Shown here one piece after another: positions 35,315 through 46,165 of a stretch of DNA of 64,000 nucleotides. The position numbers and the translations under genes were made by a program. Position 1 is the first letter of the stretch, and every line of letters begins with the position of its first letter. The notes beneath the pieces were generated by a model. The model was given only the letters and a program-made list of their open reading frames with translations. It was not told where the DNA came from and did no database searches. This DNA comes from Lamellibrachia satsuma (lineage: Eukaryota; Annelida; Polychaeta; Sabellida; Siboglinidae), in contig BSQZ01000014.1 of the NCBI GenBank assembly GCA_033239005.1, positions 3,795,501 through 3,859,500 on the forward strand. The letters are read 5' to 3'.

Positions 35315-36537
35315 TTGGCTATAAAAAACTTTAAAAGTGGCATTCAGCTATTTGATATGTACTTTCTACTGTAACACCTCTCCTGGATTTTTGCTAACCA
35401 GACATTTTGGACAGCCCTGGACAGTTGGGTCGTTAATCTGAGTTTTGAACAGTTTCCCCTGTTTACAACAGTTGTGGAATCATTGATATTTCATCAAATT
35501 TACTGTAAACTTTTCAATATTCTAATCACCAACATGACATTGTATTCTCCATGGGGAAATAAACCGCTGAGAAAGAAAATGAGATAAGGCCTGAATGGTC
35601 TGACTTTGGTTTTACTGTCTGTTACAGTAACTTAATTAGTATGTTTTTGATTCAAATGCTCGACAGCTTCCTGGGTGTCACCACATTCAGGGTGACATAC
35701 TAATAGCAGACAAATATGATTGTAATAGTAAATTTAAGGGGTAAATATTATCAGTATCAAGTCAATAATTCCAACAAAATCAATTCCAATTCTGGAATTG
35801 AGGGTCAATTCCAATTCCCGAATGGAATTGACCCCATGTCTGGGTAGAGCAGGGCATTTAGGTGGAGTTTGGAACAAAGGTGGAGCGGGACATGACGGTG
35901 ACCAAACGGCTTTGTTGACACTATTATCAACAGAGTTAATAATACAAAGGTTTTTAGTGACCAGAACTGCTGGAAGGGGGCAGAATAGTCAGCAGCCTTC
36001 TTTTCACCTGTCGTGTTTCACTGTTTGTAGTAACTTTGTACTCATTGTCAAGTCACCATCTCAAAATAGATAAATCATGGAACGGCAGGTAATGACATTC
36101 AGAATGAACACAATCGAAGAAAATTACGAGTCACACAAGATTGAGATTAATTCCTCGATCAGAAACATGAATAGATCAATCGTCGATGAAATTGATTAGT
36201 CTGAACTGTAAATTTCCCACCAAAGAGAATGTACAAAATAATTTAACAACGACAACAAGTTACAACCATTCTAAATGCATCGCTACTAGCAGTCTTAGGT
36301 TCAAGTAGAGTGGAGCATTATTTGTGTCACCGTACCAACGCTAGTGACTCACTAGCCTTGGTACGCTGACACAAGCAATGCTCCACTCACACAGTACTCA
36401 CATGAAGAGTTGATACAGAGGCCGTGAATTCTCGAGGAATTCAACCGGTGGCTGGTGACTCGCTTCTTTGCCTTCATTACCCTCTTTAACCTCTTCTTCC
36501 TTACCGGCCTGCCAATCTCACTGTCAGTCTCCTCCAT
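22528..36537 (-). CDS. sgo: Shugoshin (single long SGO protein)
   Basis: Shugoshin recruits PP2A to centromeres and protects cohesin from separase-independent release. Minus-strand exons: 36537-36402, 34911-34697, 30463-30225, 29141-27163, 26573-25558, 24503-24414 and 22672-22528. Splice phases agree at every join except between the second and third exons listed. A further exon of 3n+2 bases must therefore lie between 34697 and 30463; a 36-base candidate at 31867-31832 does not by itself repair the phase. Diagnostic parts: an N-terminal coiled coil (STLLKQTLRTNNRALAKALE, AQQIIIQL) matching human SGO1 STLLKN...AQDIILQL, and the C-terminal SGO box KRRRRAASNVNYKEP followed, across an intron, by KLRQGDPHT (human YKEP...KLRRGDPFT). 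The middle is long, acidic and Ser-rich, with Lys-rich repeats. Total is about 1,270 residues or more, nearer vertebrate SGO2 than SGO1 in length. Confidence 0.92.
22862..24120. repeat. 41-bp minisatellite, about 31 copies, last shugoshin intron
   Basis: Unit begins ACACAGACTTGGGGCAATTA and is 41 bases long. Copies are nearly identical. 41 is not a multiple of 3, so all frames stay open and produce long meaningless ORFs. On the minus (gene) strand each unit contains GGTGAGTTG, a donor-like string. Confidence 0.97.
24414..24503 (-). CDS. sgo: shugoshin exon with first half of the SGO box
   Basis: Acceptor TGTTGCAG|G completes the split Arg codon from the previous exon; 29 codons include KRRRRAASNVNYKEPSGT; donor CA|GTAAGA. 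This basic motif binds phosphorylated H2A in characterised shugoshins. The first bases of this exon are also the first bases of the 61-bp tandem repeat in the preceding intron. Confidence 0.9.
24490..25103. repeat. 61-bp minisatellite carrying reiterated 3' splice sites
   Basis: Ten copies with acceptor positions spaced exactly 61 bases (24501 to 25050). Each unit on the minus strand has CACTAATGCC (branch-like), a pyrimidine stretch, TTGCAG and the first about 20 bases of the SGO-box exon. One copy (near 24928) has lost the AG. Confidence 0.95.
25136..25291. mobile_element. pogo-like MITE
   Basis: TACAGCCTAACCTCAC at one end, GTGAGGTTCAACTGTA at the other, TA at the outer ends, 156 bases. 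It lies in the same shugoshin intron as the 61-bp repeat. Confidence 0.65.
25558..26573 (-). CDS. sgo: shugoshin exon with Lys-rich repeats
   Basis: Acceptor TTTCAG|CAA in phase 0; donor AACAG|GTTAGT in phase 2. About eight degenerate 15-18 residue repeats of the type ESIVKVKDTKSKVKQKDD (up to 54 bases each) make a basic, charged linker, followed by a non-repetitive Ser/Thr-rich end (KRKRSADSSGETM). Confidence 0.85.
26625..26720. repeat. Short copy of the 59-60 kb dispersed repeat
   Basis: Strings AATATAAACCGCCCA and ATGTGCCAGATGGC recur at 59150-59220 and 59755-59780. Confidence 0.6.
27163..29141 (-). CDS. sgo: shugoshin large central exon
   Basis: A 659-codon open exon rich in Ser, Asp and Lys. 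It contains acidic runs (EESGEAPEEEVGILEEEFGN) and a Lys-rich stretch (KKLSKKTDKPSKHKLTLKK). Enters in phase 1 and leaves in phase 0 at the strong donor AAG|GTGAGG. Low-complexity central regions are usual in shugoshins and poorly conserved, so identity rests on linkage to the flanking exons. Confidence 0.85.
29141..29398. repeat. 43-bp minisatellite carrying reiterated 3' splice sites
   Basis: Six copies starting at 29141, 29184, 29227, 29270, 29313 and 29356. On the minus strand a unit is GTCGT (the first bases of the large shugoshin exon) plus 38 intronic bases with GCTGACA (branch-like), TGGTTGGTTGTTG and TAG. Confidence 0.97.
30225..30463 (-). CDS. sgo: shugoshin internal exon
   Basis: Reads NVYYHGPPTTNEPKSPQCC and on to IPFTEDEPSEG. 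The acceptor TTGGCCAG|G requires incoming phase 2. The donor GAAG|GTTAGT leaves phase 1, which joins exactly to the following large exon (G|GT to GRRFLPVS). Confidence 0.75.
31083..31555. repeat. Dispersed repeat, copy 2 (in a shugoshin intron)
   Basis: Second copy of the element at the left edge of the window, with small internal deletions. It is followed directly by a LINE 3' end. Confidence 0.75.
31556..31690 (+). mobile_element. CR1-like LINE 3' end
   Basis: GGGCAGGTTACACATAGATGA through GGCAATCTTGTTAAATCTTG repeats the 3' end of the LINE at 16.7-19.5 kb. 5'-truncated insertion directly abutting the dispersed repeat. Confidence 0.75.
31832..31867 (-). CDS. sgo: possible small shugoshin exon
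   Basis: 36 bases between a good acceptor (GTTTTTTAG) and donor (AAG|GTATGC). Read in the phase left by the coiled-coil exon they give SRMDDTKQVLSK. Plausible as the coiled-coil extension, but chance is not excluded and one more exon would still be needed. Confidence 0.35.
31870..33230. other. shugoshin intron sequence, little recognised
   Basis: AT-rich. A 61-residue minus ORF at 32542-32357 (DRLVQKLSKITTKINTSF) could be an exon or element remnant, but its borders do not fit the phase required. The missing 3n+2-base exon may lie here or in 30480-31080. Confidence 0.35.
33237..33625 (+). pseudogene. Broken THAP-domain gene copy in a shugoshin intron
   Basis: THAP domains are C2CH zinc fingers found in cellular regulators and P-element-type transposases. 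From ATG 33237: CTAFGCKHD, FFRFPLEK, then TGA at 33336-33338 where the invariant Trp is expected. In the same frame, WKPTRYARLCSAHFEESCF supplies the CxxHF end. The AVPTIF-like motif (SEVVPTIF) near 33500 is one frame away, so a frameshift lies near 33430. One nonsense plus one frameshift mean a dead copy. It is opposite in strand to the host gene. No transposase core is seen downstream. Confidence 0.8.
34153..34530. repeat. Dispersed repeat pair, copy 1
   Basis: Aligns with 36983-37350 in the same orientation; shared strings include GAGTGCCGAATAAA, GCAAATTGTGCAGGGTATAA and CTAGATTTTGATCC. No ORF. Confidence 0.8.
34697..34911 (-). CDS. sgo: shugoshin coiled-coil exon
   Basis: Starts in phase 1 (T|TG gives Leu), then NSTLLKQTLRTNNRALAKAL and VAQQIIIQLQEEQQ with Gln-rich heptads. 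This is the conserved N-terminal coiled coil that dimerises and binds PP2A-B56. Acceptor CTACTGCAG, donor CAG|GTAGCC (phase 0). Confidence 0.9.
35060..35845. mobile_element. Inverted-repeat element with AATTCC-rich ends
   Basis: Left end CAGGCATGGGGTCAATTCCG; right end GGAATTGACCCCATGTCTGGG-like in inverted order. The interior is AT-rich without a credible ORF and has a (TA)n run at 35275-35310. MITE-like. Confidence 0.65.
36402..36537 (-). CDS. sgo: shugoshin exon with start codon
   Basis: ATG at 36537, MEETDSEIGRPVRKKRLKR, ending in phase 1 at the strong donor T|GTGAGT. The acceptor upstream is TTCCTGATTCAG at 36581, giving about 43 bases of 5' UTR in this exon. The basic N-terminus ahead of the coiled coil is as in other shugoshins. 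Confidence 0.85.
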
Positions 36538-36982
36538 GGCTCCCAGCTCACTCCCTGTCTTCCCTTAGCGCACTGTTTCTCTGAATCAGGAAGTAAACAG
36601 TTCTGTATAGCAACTGGTCTAGCTATGCATGTATGTGTCATTACTCCAGTTCAATCAGCTGAATAACTGTAAATGAGCACACAGCAAGAGACAGGGTTGG
36701 ATTACTTGGATATGTATGACTGAATAGAAAGGCAGTAATTACAGCATGGCAAAATGCTTTCCAGAGAAGTCGAGTTGGTGTAGGAATGAACATGTCTGCC
36801 AGGGGGTGAAACGTAAAAATGCCTGACAGTTGAGAATGAGATTATATAAGGGGCGATCTCAAAACACTGATGTAAGATACAGAATTGGTTTCCTGTGGAG
36901 GGCCCGTTTAGCAGCAGTTTCTCATACATATGGTGTGCTTTCCCAAAAACTCTTATTTCCTGACTACAGGTCACTACGCATG

Positions 36983-37350
36983 AGTGCCGAATAAACATCC
37001 ATATACGTGTATTTATTTGTTGAAAATGCCATCCTTTAAGCACCTTATTTGGCTCTATACTATTATTATATTTAAACATTTGTGCCAGCCTATATTCTCT
37101 GATAATTGTGGCAAATTGTGCAGGGTATAATTTTTAGGAGAGCAATCGCTCTCACTCCCTATTGCTACCACTAATCAATCACCCAAGGAGCGGTTCACCG
37201 TTCGACGTAAAATCATTTGCTCCAACAGGAGCTGCACGTGGCTCCCTCTAACGGCAAAGTTTTCATCATTTTGAACTAGTCGTGAATTTAACGCAGTCCT
37301 GTTCTTCTGAGTATCCTAGATTTTGATCCCGAAGCGTTAGATTTCCATGA
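36983..37350. repeat. Dispersed repeat pair, copy 2
   Basis: Second copy, adjoining the LINE ORF1 remnant, so it may be part of that element's internal or terminal sequence. Confidence 0.8.
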
Positions 37351-38104
37351 TTAGATATATCGGTCAGAATCGTTAGTCCTCGGGAGCTCGACATGGTATA
37401 TTTTTCCCACCCTCTCTGTGATAGCCTCTATTTTTGCCCCTGGAAAGCAAACCACCACGTCGTCCCCATTGTTTAGCATTCTGTCAGTCTTCCTGACTAT
37501 CAAATCCCACACAAACACCCTTACTCTCCTCTTCAATCACTACTTCAGAGTAGCTCTTGCGTCGGATCCCTTACGTCACTTTCTGTCCTGCAGCCATGTC
37601 ACCTGACAGCAGGTTATCCATCTCCCTCCGGCACATCAACACATCACCTTCCCCTCCCATATCCAGACTATATTGAGCTCCTGGTGCCTTCGCTCAAGTA
37701 GCCTTAAGTCCTGTCTCCTTCATTCTCATTGTCTTCCGCCCCAATTTCCTTATGTCCATTCCCCTTAACTCCTCTCAGCCTCCTCCCAGGCTGATGTGAG
37801 CTGTCTCTAGCATCTTTCTCCTCACCTTCCCCACTTTATCATCCACTGTCCCCCCACTGGAACCGCTGGCACAACCCACCTCTTCCCTTCCCACCAATGC
37901 CATAACGATCTGCCTCAGCTGTTCCATCTCCACCTCTAGTCCCTTCATCTTCACACATCTCTTACACTCAAAACGAAAACTATCCACATGAACCTCAGCC
38001 CAGGACTTCTCACACCCAGACTTGACAAAGTCTACCCAGTTGCTACAACTTCCGCATAATAAGTCCCTGGTGGCCTTTACCTGCCGTTTGGCCAGCGCCA
38101 TCAC
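37345..38104 (-). mobile_element. LINE ORF1 remnant (zinc finger plus SGNH-like part)
   Basis: The minus strand shows a PHD/zinc-knuckle-like pattern (CGSCSNWVDF, CEKSWAEV, FECKRCVKMKGLE), then, after broken sequence, RKTDRMLNNGDDVVVCFPGA and KIEAITERVGKI. The latter is the pattern of the esterase-like domain in CR1/L2 LINE ORF1. Interrupted by frameshifts; it lies between the shugoshin coding start and its likely promoter. Confidence 0.65.
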
Positions 38105-38249
38105 AGAATTTAGATTGTGCTAGATTAATGTGGTTTTTACCTAGCTATGTTAGCCTTGAATAAGTTTTTTTTTGTTCAAAAGAACACTTTATTATAAAAT
38201 AATTAAATAACTTAAATTTAATTTAATTAAGAGAATCCATTTTCACTAG

Positions 38250-38525
38250 AATGTTAACCACATTCATGATTCAACTGGCCAACTCTCAGAGCAGAAAGAA
38301 GATCGCAAGACCCTTGGTCTTCCACAAAGCACTACACCACCAAATCGCCGTCAGTTTGCCAAATTATCTCAACATGTCTAATCGTCACACCAGACCAGAT
38401 CAAACGGTCGCCATCACTTCATTCCACCTTTAGTAAAAAGACTATTCAAATATAGTTTCTTTCCACGCACAGTTAATGACTGTAACTCCCTTATCCAAGA
38501 ATTCAGAAATATCAAAATGTGAAGA
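38250..38525 (+). mobile_element. LINE reverse transcriptase C-terminal end
   Basis: Reads VSLPNYLNMSNRHTRP, then in another frame FKYSFFPRTVNDCNSLIQEF: the usual last block of a LINE RT ORF. Decayed. Confidence 0.6.
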
Positions 38526-38901
38526 AAAAAAAAATTTACTTTTAAATGCAGAATAGAAAATAACTTGTTAGTCACAGGGACTTGAAACACTGTGGATGTG
38601 GTCAGCATCCAAACGGATAGACGCAATTTTAACAATTGATAATAGCATGGGTTCTTTTTATCTTGACTCTAAAACGTCTGATGCTGTCAATTGGGTGACC
38701 ACGGGATTATATACCGAATGGTTCTTCCCGTTAATGATGTAGATGTTTACTGCTTAGATGAGTGAACAACAAATAAGACTCAGATTGGACTTTCGTAGTT
38801 CTATGCTTTGGCAATTTTAGCGAATGCTGGATCACAACAATTCACATAACTGATGTCGTTGACTGCCCGTTATGTCTGTGTTGTGTTTATGTGCAACTTA
38901 C

Positions 38902-39020
38902 CGATATATTTGCAGCTTTATTACGAACTGACGAACTCGCAACGGGAATAATTCGACTAGCACGCCATTTTAAACTTCCGCGCTTTCTCTGATTGGGTAA
39001 TATTTTCGTGACGTCATTCA
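38902..39020 (-). promoter_or_regulatory. Candidate shugoshin promoter and 5' non-coding exon
   Basis: On the minus strand: a CRE TGACGTCA (39016-39009), CCAAT (38996-38992), then GCGCGGAAGTTTAAA (38983-38969). The last resembles the CDE/CHR module of G2/M genes. An ATGGCG follows, then a donor TCG|GTAAGT ending a possible untranslated exon at 38902. Position, about 2.4 kb upstream of the coding start, fits a 5' UTR intron. Inference from motifs only. Confidence 0.5.
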
Positions 39021-39585
39021 ACATTGCCCTCTGTCGGACAGTTCTAACAAAAGCTGTTGGCTTCTGGTTCTGCCGCTAGGATTTTCACGAGATGCGTGTG
39101 CAGGGACATTAATTTGTCTTGACGTTAAATGTGTTTTGGTGTTTATAATATGCGCCAGCAAGGGGCGAACGCAGTTTATTTGTAAATTACTGTATTGATT
39201 GCATTTCATAAATTGTAGATAGAGCGGGAGCATACCTTCAATTAGTCATGCATACACAATCCTAGAATCAGAATCTATAGTTGTCCAACAGACGTCACAC
39301 CGTATACTACAGTGATAAATCATATTAACAATAAACACAAGACAAACACAACATGTGAAGCAATCTGATAACAGTGCAGTGCAGTGTAAGATAAAATTAC
39401 AAGTTGATACATAGGACAGGAGACTCGTATTCAGACCAAATTGGAATGGCCGCTGTCACAGAAGCTACCAAAATTTTGCTTTCTATTCCTGCTTTAAATC
39501 TCATTGTTTTAATTAATTTTATTAAGCTCTCTAATAGTAGTTCTTGTATCACTAGCTGCATACTAGCTAGGTGTATGTTTTATGC

Positions 39586-39650
<65 letters not shown>

Positions 39651-40040
39651 TGACTCTAACTGAATATATAATGATATGCTGGACACAGACCACAGTCAGA
39701 ATCCATCCGTCATGACATAAAGATTCCCTAGGACAACATGAATTGTGCGGTTTGGGTGTATTTGTGAGAGCAGAAATTGCGTGAATGAATGAGTGTAAGT
39801 GATGTTTTTTTGTGCACAGTGGCATCTGAGCTTTGAAATGATAACATTTGTCAATTGGTATACCTGTTGCGCAAGGACACAGTTGACATTAGGCAGGATG
39901 TACTCATATTTTGGAAACCGGGGAATTTCATGGCAGAAATGCAGGGGCGTCATGCGTTGAAGCAATTTGTGGAAAAAAAGGACGTATTAAATGTTCACGA
40001 ATTTCACACAGCAGATGTCTTAGTGTGTCTGTCATGTGCT
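39020..40040. other. Intergenic, nothing recognised except a microsatellite
   Basis: Holds the (CGTG)n at 39587-39652; otherwise no gene or element seen. Confidence 0.5.
39587..39652. repeat. (CGTG)n microsatellite
   Basis: About 16 uninterrupted tetranucleotides. Confidence 0.95.
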
Positions 40041-41239
40041 GTAAAAATTTAAAGAAAATTGTAGGACAAATTTTCCATCGAGGCATAAGAAACTTATAAT
40101 GGTCGTCTATGGGAAAAGTCACTGTGGTCCGTGCCCAGCTAGTGGACTAAGTAAATAAACGTTGCTTTGATTTGTTTATAATATCACAATAACTTTGAGT
40201 TGTATCAACTGTTATTGTACACATCCATTATTAAACAGCAACGCATTTAAATTTATTGCACATGGTTGGTTAACATATTTGACAAATAAGAACCCCTTTG
40301 AAAAAAACATGGCTACGACCCTGCACTGCATCATGTTTCAGTAAAAAAATACAAATATACAATGTTTATTTCAGCCATTTAGGACAACTTTAAATAATAT
40401 CAGCATGGTCAAGGCTCGAATCGAGGCCAACACGAGTAGCAATTAAGTCATGACTTGCCTAGTCAAGTCGCAACAATTCGTTCAAATGAGCGACTCGAGT
40501 CAACGAGTCTGCCAATCCCGCTACCAGAACGCAGTGACCAGCACCACACCCACAGAACGCAGTGACGAGCGCAACGCTGATAATACACCCACAGTTATAT
40601 GTTTAACTACAATAGTAGCAACACTGAGAAAATCCTGACCCATTCTCGCCGCCAGGGGACTGCCTAGTACAACAGGTATAGCCCATGACAGACCGACATG
40701 TTAAAACGCTGAATTTTTAGTTGCTTTGTTAACCAATGCGATTACGAGGTAGAATTTCTGAGTCTTACTTACGGGAACTTTTCTTGGTTGTGGACCCATG
40801 GTCGCTGGTTGGACGTTGGGTATAATGATAGGCATTTCGATGAAACGCTCTTTGGAGTAGTACATTGCGTGGGACAAACTAGCAAAAACAAAAACTAGAA
40901 ATTAAAAATTAGACAAAGGGGCATGGTTCAGTGCCGCCCTCTTAAATACGCCACTGGTATGCAACAGTTTACGATATTTTGTTATTTCGTCTTCGAAAAC
41001 GGCGACATGGGTTTTTTGTTCGAATTTTTGCCACGCAAAGAACTCCATATTATATATAATATCGATTAATTTTAGCAGTGAGACCAAATGTATTTCAAAT
41101 AAATGAAATACAATCAAAATTTATTTATTTTTAGTACTTTGTTATTAGAATAGTAACACATATTAAATTAAGGATAAAGACACGTGCACGCACGCACGCA
41201 CGAACGAACGAAGGCGCGCGTGCGCACGAATGCATGCAC

Positions 41240-41410
<171 letters not shown>

Positions 41411-41596
41411 CACAAACACGCCGGCGAAGTGCGGACCCGAGACATCGTTCCCGAACTTGCTCGTATCACTCCGGACATTCCTAACCATGTGCGTGAGACT
41501 GGCCTCTTGACCAATGAAGTATACACATTCCGTTATTGCGCTTTTTGTTTGGGGGGGTATTTTTTACTCTTTCCCAGCGACACTGCCTCGTTACGC

Positions 41597-41721
<125 letters not shown>

Positions 41722-42609
41722 TTGTTGGAGTTATAGTCTGGTAACTGGTAATTGTCAGCTACTATATTTACTGGTTATCGACGCAAATTTATACCCTTTT
41801 GGCATAAAATAGTTATTTTAACTAGGGCGCATTACACTTTAAGGGTGCATTACACTTTAAGGGTGCTGATCCCATCTTCCCCAAACTGCTTAATTGATGT
41901 CTAACATTGATATGCGATTTGTTATTTTTAACATGGAAATATTAATTGATTATTATATTATTATAATTATTAATCAACCGGTCGTCTCAACTGGTGATGT
42001 GTCCTGGCCAAACGGTACGAGGAAAACAAACCTGGTCGCCGTGGCCACGCGCGAAACAGCGTCGTTCAGGTCGACATACGCCCTGCCCCGTTGAATGACA
42101 GTTGTTACTATCGCAGGCTTGCGGTTGTGCGCGGGACAAACACATGCAATGAGAGAAAACCCGCCCACAGACGCCCAATGCATTGAACGGCCTATATGAA
42201 TGAATACGTTACATGATATCAGTGTAGGCTTCAACCATCTTGGACTATTAGCGACTAATAATAGGCTGTTCGCAAGTCACCTATTTTTTTAGTTGTTTAC
42301 TAAGTTTACTAAGTTGATATGCCTAATTATATGCTAGGTAGATAGATGTTTGTTTTGTTATTGGAGTTGTACTCTTGTAACTGGCAGTTCTAAACTAATC
42401 CGTTATACTGGCTACCGAGGCCAAATTATACTCTTTTAGCATACACAGTTCTTTAGCTAGGGCCCATTGTACGTTTGGCGTGCGGGCACGTGGACATTAT
42501 TGCTGCTTGATATCGATCAATTATAAATGATTTGTAAAAAAATTTGAACGTGAAGATACTAATTAACTAGTCGAGTTGTCAGGTGTTGCACAGGACAAAA
42601 GGCAGCCAC

Positions 42610-42880
42610 TGCAAGAGCTTGTGACTCCTTGCACTGTCTTGTGACTCCTTGCACTGTCTTGTGACTCCTTGCACTGTCTTGTGACTCCTTGCACTGCCTT
42701 GTGACTCCTTGCACTGTCTTGTGACTCCTTGCACTGTCTTGTGACTCATTGCACTGCCTTGTAACTCCTTGCACTGTCTTGTGACTCCTTGCACTGCCTT
42801 GTGACTCCTTGCACTGTCTTGTGACTCCTTGCACTGCCTTGTGACTCCTTGCACTGCCTTGTAACTCCTTGCACGACCCA
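42610..42880. repeat. 20-bp minisatellite
   Basis: About 13 copies of GCACTGTCTTGTGACTCCTT with C/T variants. Confidence 0.95.
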
Positions 42881-43244
42881 GTCAAGGTTTGGTAGGGCGA
42901 TGACAAAGGCAACGACAACTTCACGCTTCAAACATCGTGTAGGGCCTACTGCTGGTTTCATGAAGCGCTCGTACCGTACGAAGGAACTTATGTGGACGTT
43001 TGACGTAGATCACGTAACTCGGAACAATCGTAGACAACGCCCATCTCATTGCTAACAATCTCACGTAACTACTTCTTTCTTTAAGTTCCTTTGTAATATC
43101 CCCCCCCCCCATGGGAGAGAAACCGAACCATCCCGGTGGGCCCCGGGCACGTCTACAACATGTCAACACCGCACGCGCGAAACTGACGATATAAGGGAAC
43201 ACACAGACAGAACCACAAACTACTTCTATATAATAATGTAGTCT

Positions 43245-43305
43245 GTGACTCTGTCTGTCTGTGTGTCTGTCTGTCTGTCTCTCTGTCTGTCTGTCTGTCT
43301 GTTTC
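43245..43305. repeat. (GTCT)n microsatellite
   Basis: Imperfect GTCT run of about 15 units. Confidence 0.9.
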
Positions 43306-43619
43306 CTCATATCTCCGTCAATTTCGCATGTGTGGGGCTGACATTTGTAGGCGTGCCCGGTGGCCTCGGGGGTGGTTCGTACGTTAAAACATATTCGAAT
43401 TTCCCCATTACATATGTGGACGTTTAACGTAGACTACGTAACTCGGAAGTTATATAGTTACGTACAATTGTCAGCAACACTCTGTGCGTGTTTCTACCAT
43501 TGTTACGTGATCTACCTACGTGAAACGTCTGCCGAACGCTTCGTGAAACCAGCAGTTGTACGTGATTTTTGGGGTTTGGCAGTGCACTACTTAAACTTCA
43601 CAGGGTATAGTGCAAGGAG

Positions 43620-44945
43620 TCATAGGCGCTTGCCTTCTCTGCCGTGCATCGCGGGCATCTCGGCTAGTTATAATATAGATTATGAATCAACCAGTCACAA
43701 TAACAGGTGATATGGTCTGGCCAAACGGAACGAGGAAAACAAACCTGGTCGCCGTGGCAACGCGCGAAACAACGTTGGTCAAGGCGACATAGGCCCTACA
43801 GTGGCCGACACGGTCGATAACAACAATGTCATTGGTCATGGTTACTATCGTATGTGTGCGGGTGTATGGTATTTCACATAATTAGTTAAGTTTCACGGTG
43901 TTGATACATTTCCAAAAAATATTCAAAGTGCTTCCTTGCTTACTAGCTCATATCAAATGAGTTCGTCGAACTACGATGGCGCTAAACACGTGACTGTGTG
44001 TAAATGTACAGGACCCACAAGGAACTACGCCATCAACATCTGGCGTGTCTTGTAGACAGACACATTCAACACTTGCAATGAACATCGCCTTACAAAATTT
44101 GTATACCATACTGCACGCAGGAGAAATCCAATTTTCCTGGCTAGGGTGGGTGAAAATGAGTACCGATCGGACAAAGAGAAGCATCGATTAAATTGCATAT
44201 TTAAATTATTATACACCAAAATTAATATAACTATTGGATGTGTCCAAAAGTAGTTAATAAAAAGAGCAAAAGAAGTTAAACGTCCGGCATATGTAGAGGC
44301 GCTGGGTGCAAATATCACCAAGATGTCCATTTTCAATTCCCCGTTGTGGCCTGCGTCGTGTTATGTCCCCATGGATATAGTCGGTCTAAGGTACATCTGA
44401 TACGTGCAATAGCTTGATCAAGTCACAACATATTCCAGGTAACAAAAATCCACTGTAGTTAGGTATTCTAGTCCCGCTTCTCTGAGACGCCAAATGCTGT
44501 TTGGCAGAACCGCTCTCGCGTTGACAGCATATAATTAGGCACATAAACTTAGCAAACATAGTAGACAACTAACGATGTTTTGTGCAAGATGGCTCAAGCC
44601 AACACCGATAACAAATGTATTCATGTAGGCCTATTTTAGTACCGGTCGAAGCGTTGGTTGTTTGTGGGAGGGACTTCTCTCACTGGACCGCACACCCGTG
44701 CACACCCGCGTGCATGCGATAGTAACCATGACCCACGATATTGTTGTTATTGACGGTGTAGGCCACTGTACGGCCTATGTCGCCTTGTTCCACGCTGTTT
44801 CGCGCGTTGCCAAGGCGACCAGGTTTGTTTTCCTCGTACCGTTTGGCCAGGACATATCACCAGTTATGGTGACTGGCTGATTCATAATCTATATTATAAT
44901 TAGCCGAGATGCCCGCGATGCAGCCAGCGTAGAATGGAATTTCAT
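43620..44945. repeat. Inner inverted-repeat element nested in the large palindrome
   Basis: 43635-43860 is repeated inverted at 44720-44930 (TATAATATAGATTATGAATC, GGAAAACAAACCTGGTCGCC). Its arms are related to the outer blocks at 41985-42110 and 47315-47430. Its centre (43900-44360) recurs in direct orientation at 46640-46900. Confidence 0.8.
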
Positions 44946-45114
44946 TGGTAATTACTCCTGTCGTAGATAAAAGGGACGACGCCCACGTCGCAGAAGGCGA
45001 AATAGCAATCTGGGACGATGTGCCAAACCAAACAATGCCTATCGTTTGAAGCCAATTAACACTTCTTACTGTCGGTGACGGCGAAAACCTTGGCGATTTG
45101 AAGGGTGGTGACAA

Positions 45115-45400
45115 AACACGTAGTCCCCTATGCAGTCACATATGAAGTCCCCTATGTAGTCACGTATGTAGTCACCTATGTAGTCCCCTATGTAGTCATC
45201 TGTGTAGTCACCTATCAAGTCCCCTATGTAGTCACCTATATAGTCACCTATGTAGTCACCTATGTAGTCCCCTATGTAGTCCCCTATGCAGTCACCTATG
45301 AAGTCCCCTATGTAGTCACCGATGTTGTCACCTATGTAGTCACCTATGTAGTCACCTATCAAGTCCCCTGTGTAGTCACTTATGTAGTCCCCTATTACTA
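45115..45400. repeat. 12-bp minisatellite
   Basis: About 23 copies of CACCTATGTAGT and the variant CCCCTATGTAGT. Confidence 0.95.
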
Positions 45401-45697
45401 CAATGTCTATATTATCATACTGCAGTATCATCTAAACAACGTAATAAACTTTCCAACTGGAACACACAGCCACGCTACCAAGTTGGCGAAGACAAATAAT
45501 TTTTGGTAAGCCTGACTTATGATAGTGAGTTTTATTTGTGTTACGATAACAACAATAAAACACAGTTTACAATGGCGTCAGCACACCTGTGTGCATGTAT
45601 TGTTGTGCGTGCGGGCGTGCGTTCGTGACTTGGGTTTAAGTACAAAGGAAAATCACATAAACATTTTGCATTTAAACAGATAAGAGGTTTGTGTGTG

Positions 45698-45729
<32 letters not shown>

Positions 45730-45824
45730 TGCGTGTGTGCGTGCGTGCGTTAGGTGCAACCGTGTAACACAGTTCTGAAATCACAAACCACGTGATGTGG
45801 CATATAATGAAGTATGCGTACATG

Positions 45825-46165
45825 CCCCAGTGTGCGGACATGCCTCAGTGTGGGTACATGCCTCAGTGTGCGTACATGTCTCAGTGTGCGGACATGCCTC
45901 AGTGTGCGGACATGCCTCAGTGTGCGGACATGCCTCAGTGTGCGGACATGTCTCAGTGTGTGGACATGTCTCAGTGTGCGGACATGCCTCAGTGTGCGGA
46001 CATGTCTCAGTGTGTGGACATGTCTCAGTGTGCGGACATGCCTCAGTGTGCGGACATGTCTCAGTGTGTGGACATGTCTCAGTGTGCGGACATGCCTCAG
46101 TGTGCGGACATGCCTCAGTGTGCGGACATGTATCAGTGTGCGGACATGCCTCAGTGTGCGGACAT
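45825..46165. repeat. 18-bp minisatellite
   Basis: About 19 copies of CCTCAGTGTGCGGACATG with T variants. 18 bases keeps three frames and both strands open, making spurious ORFs. Confidence 0.95.
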
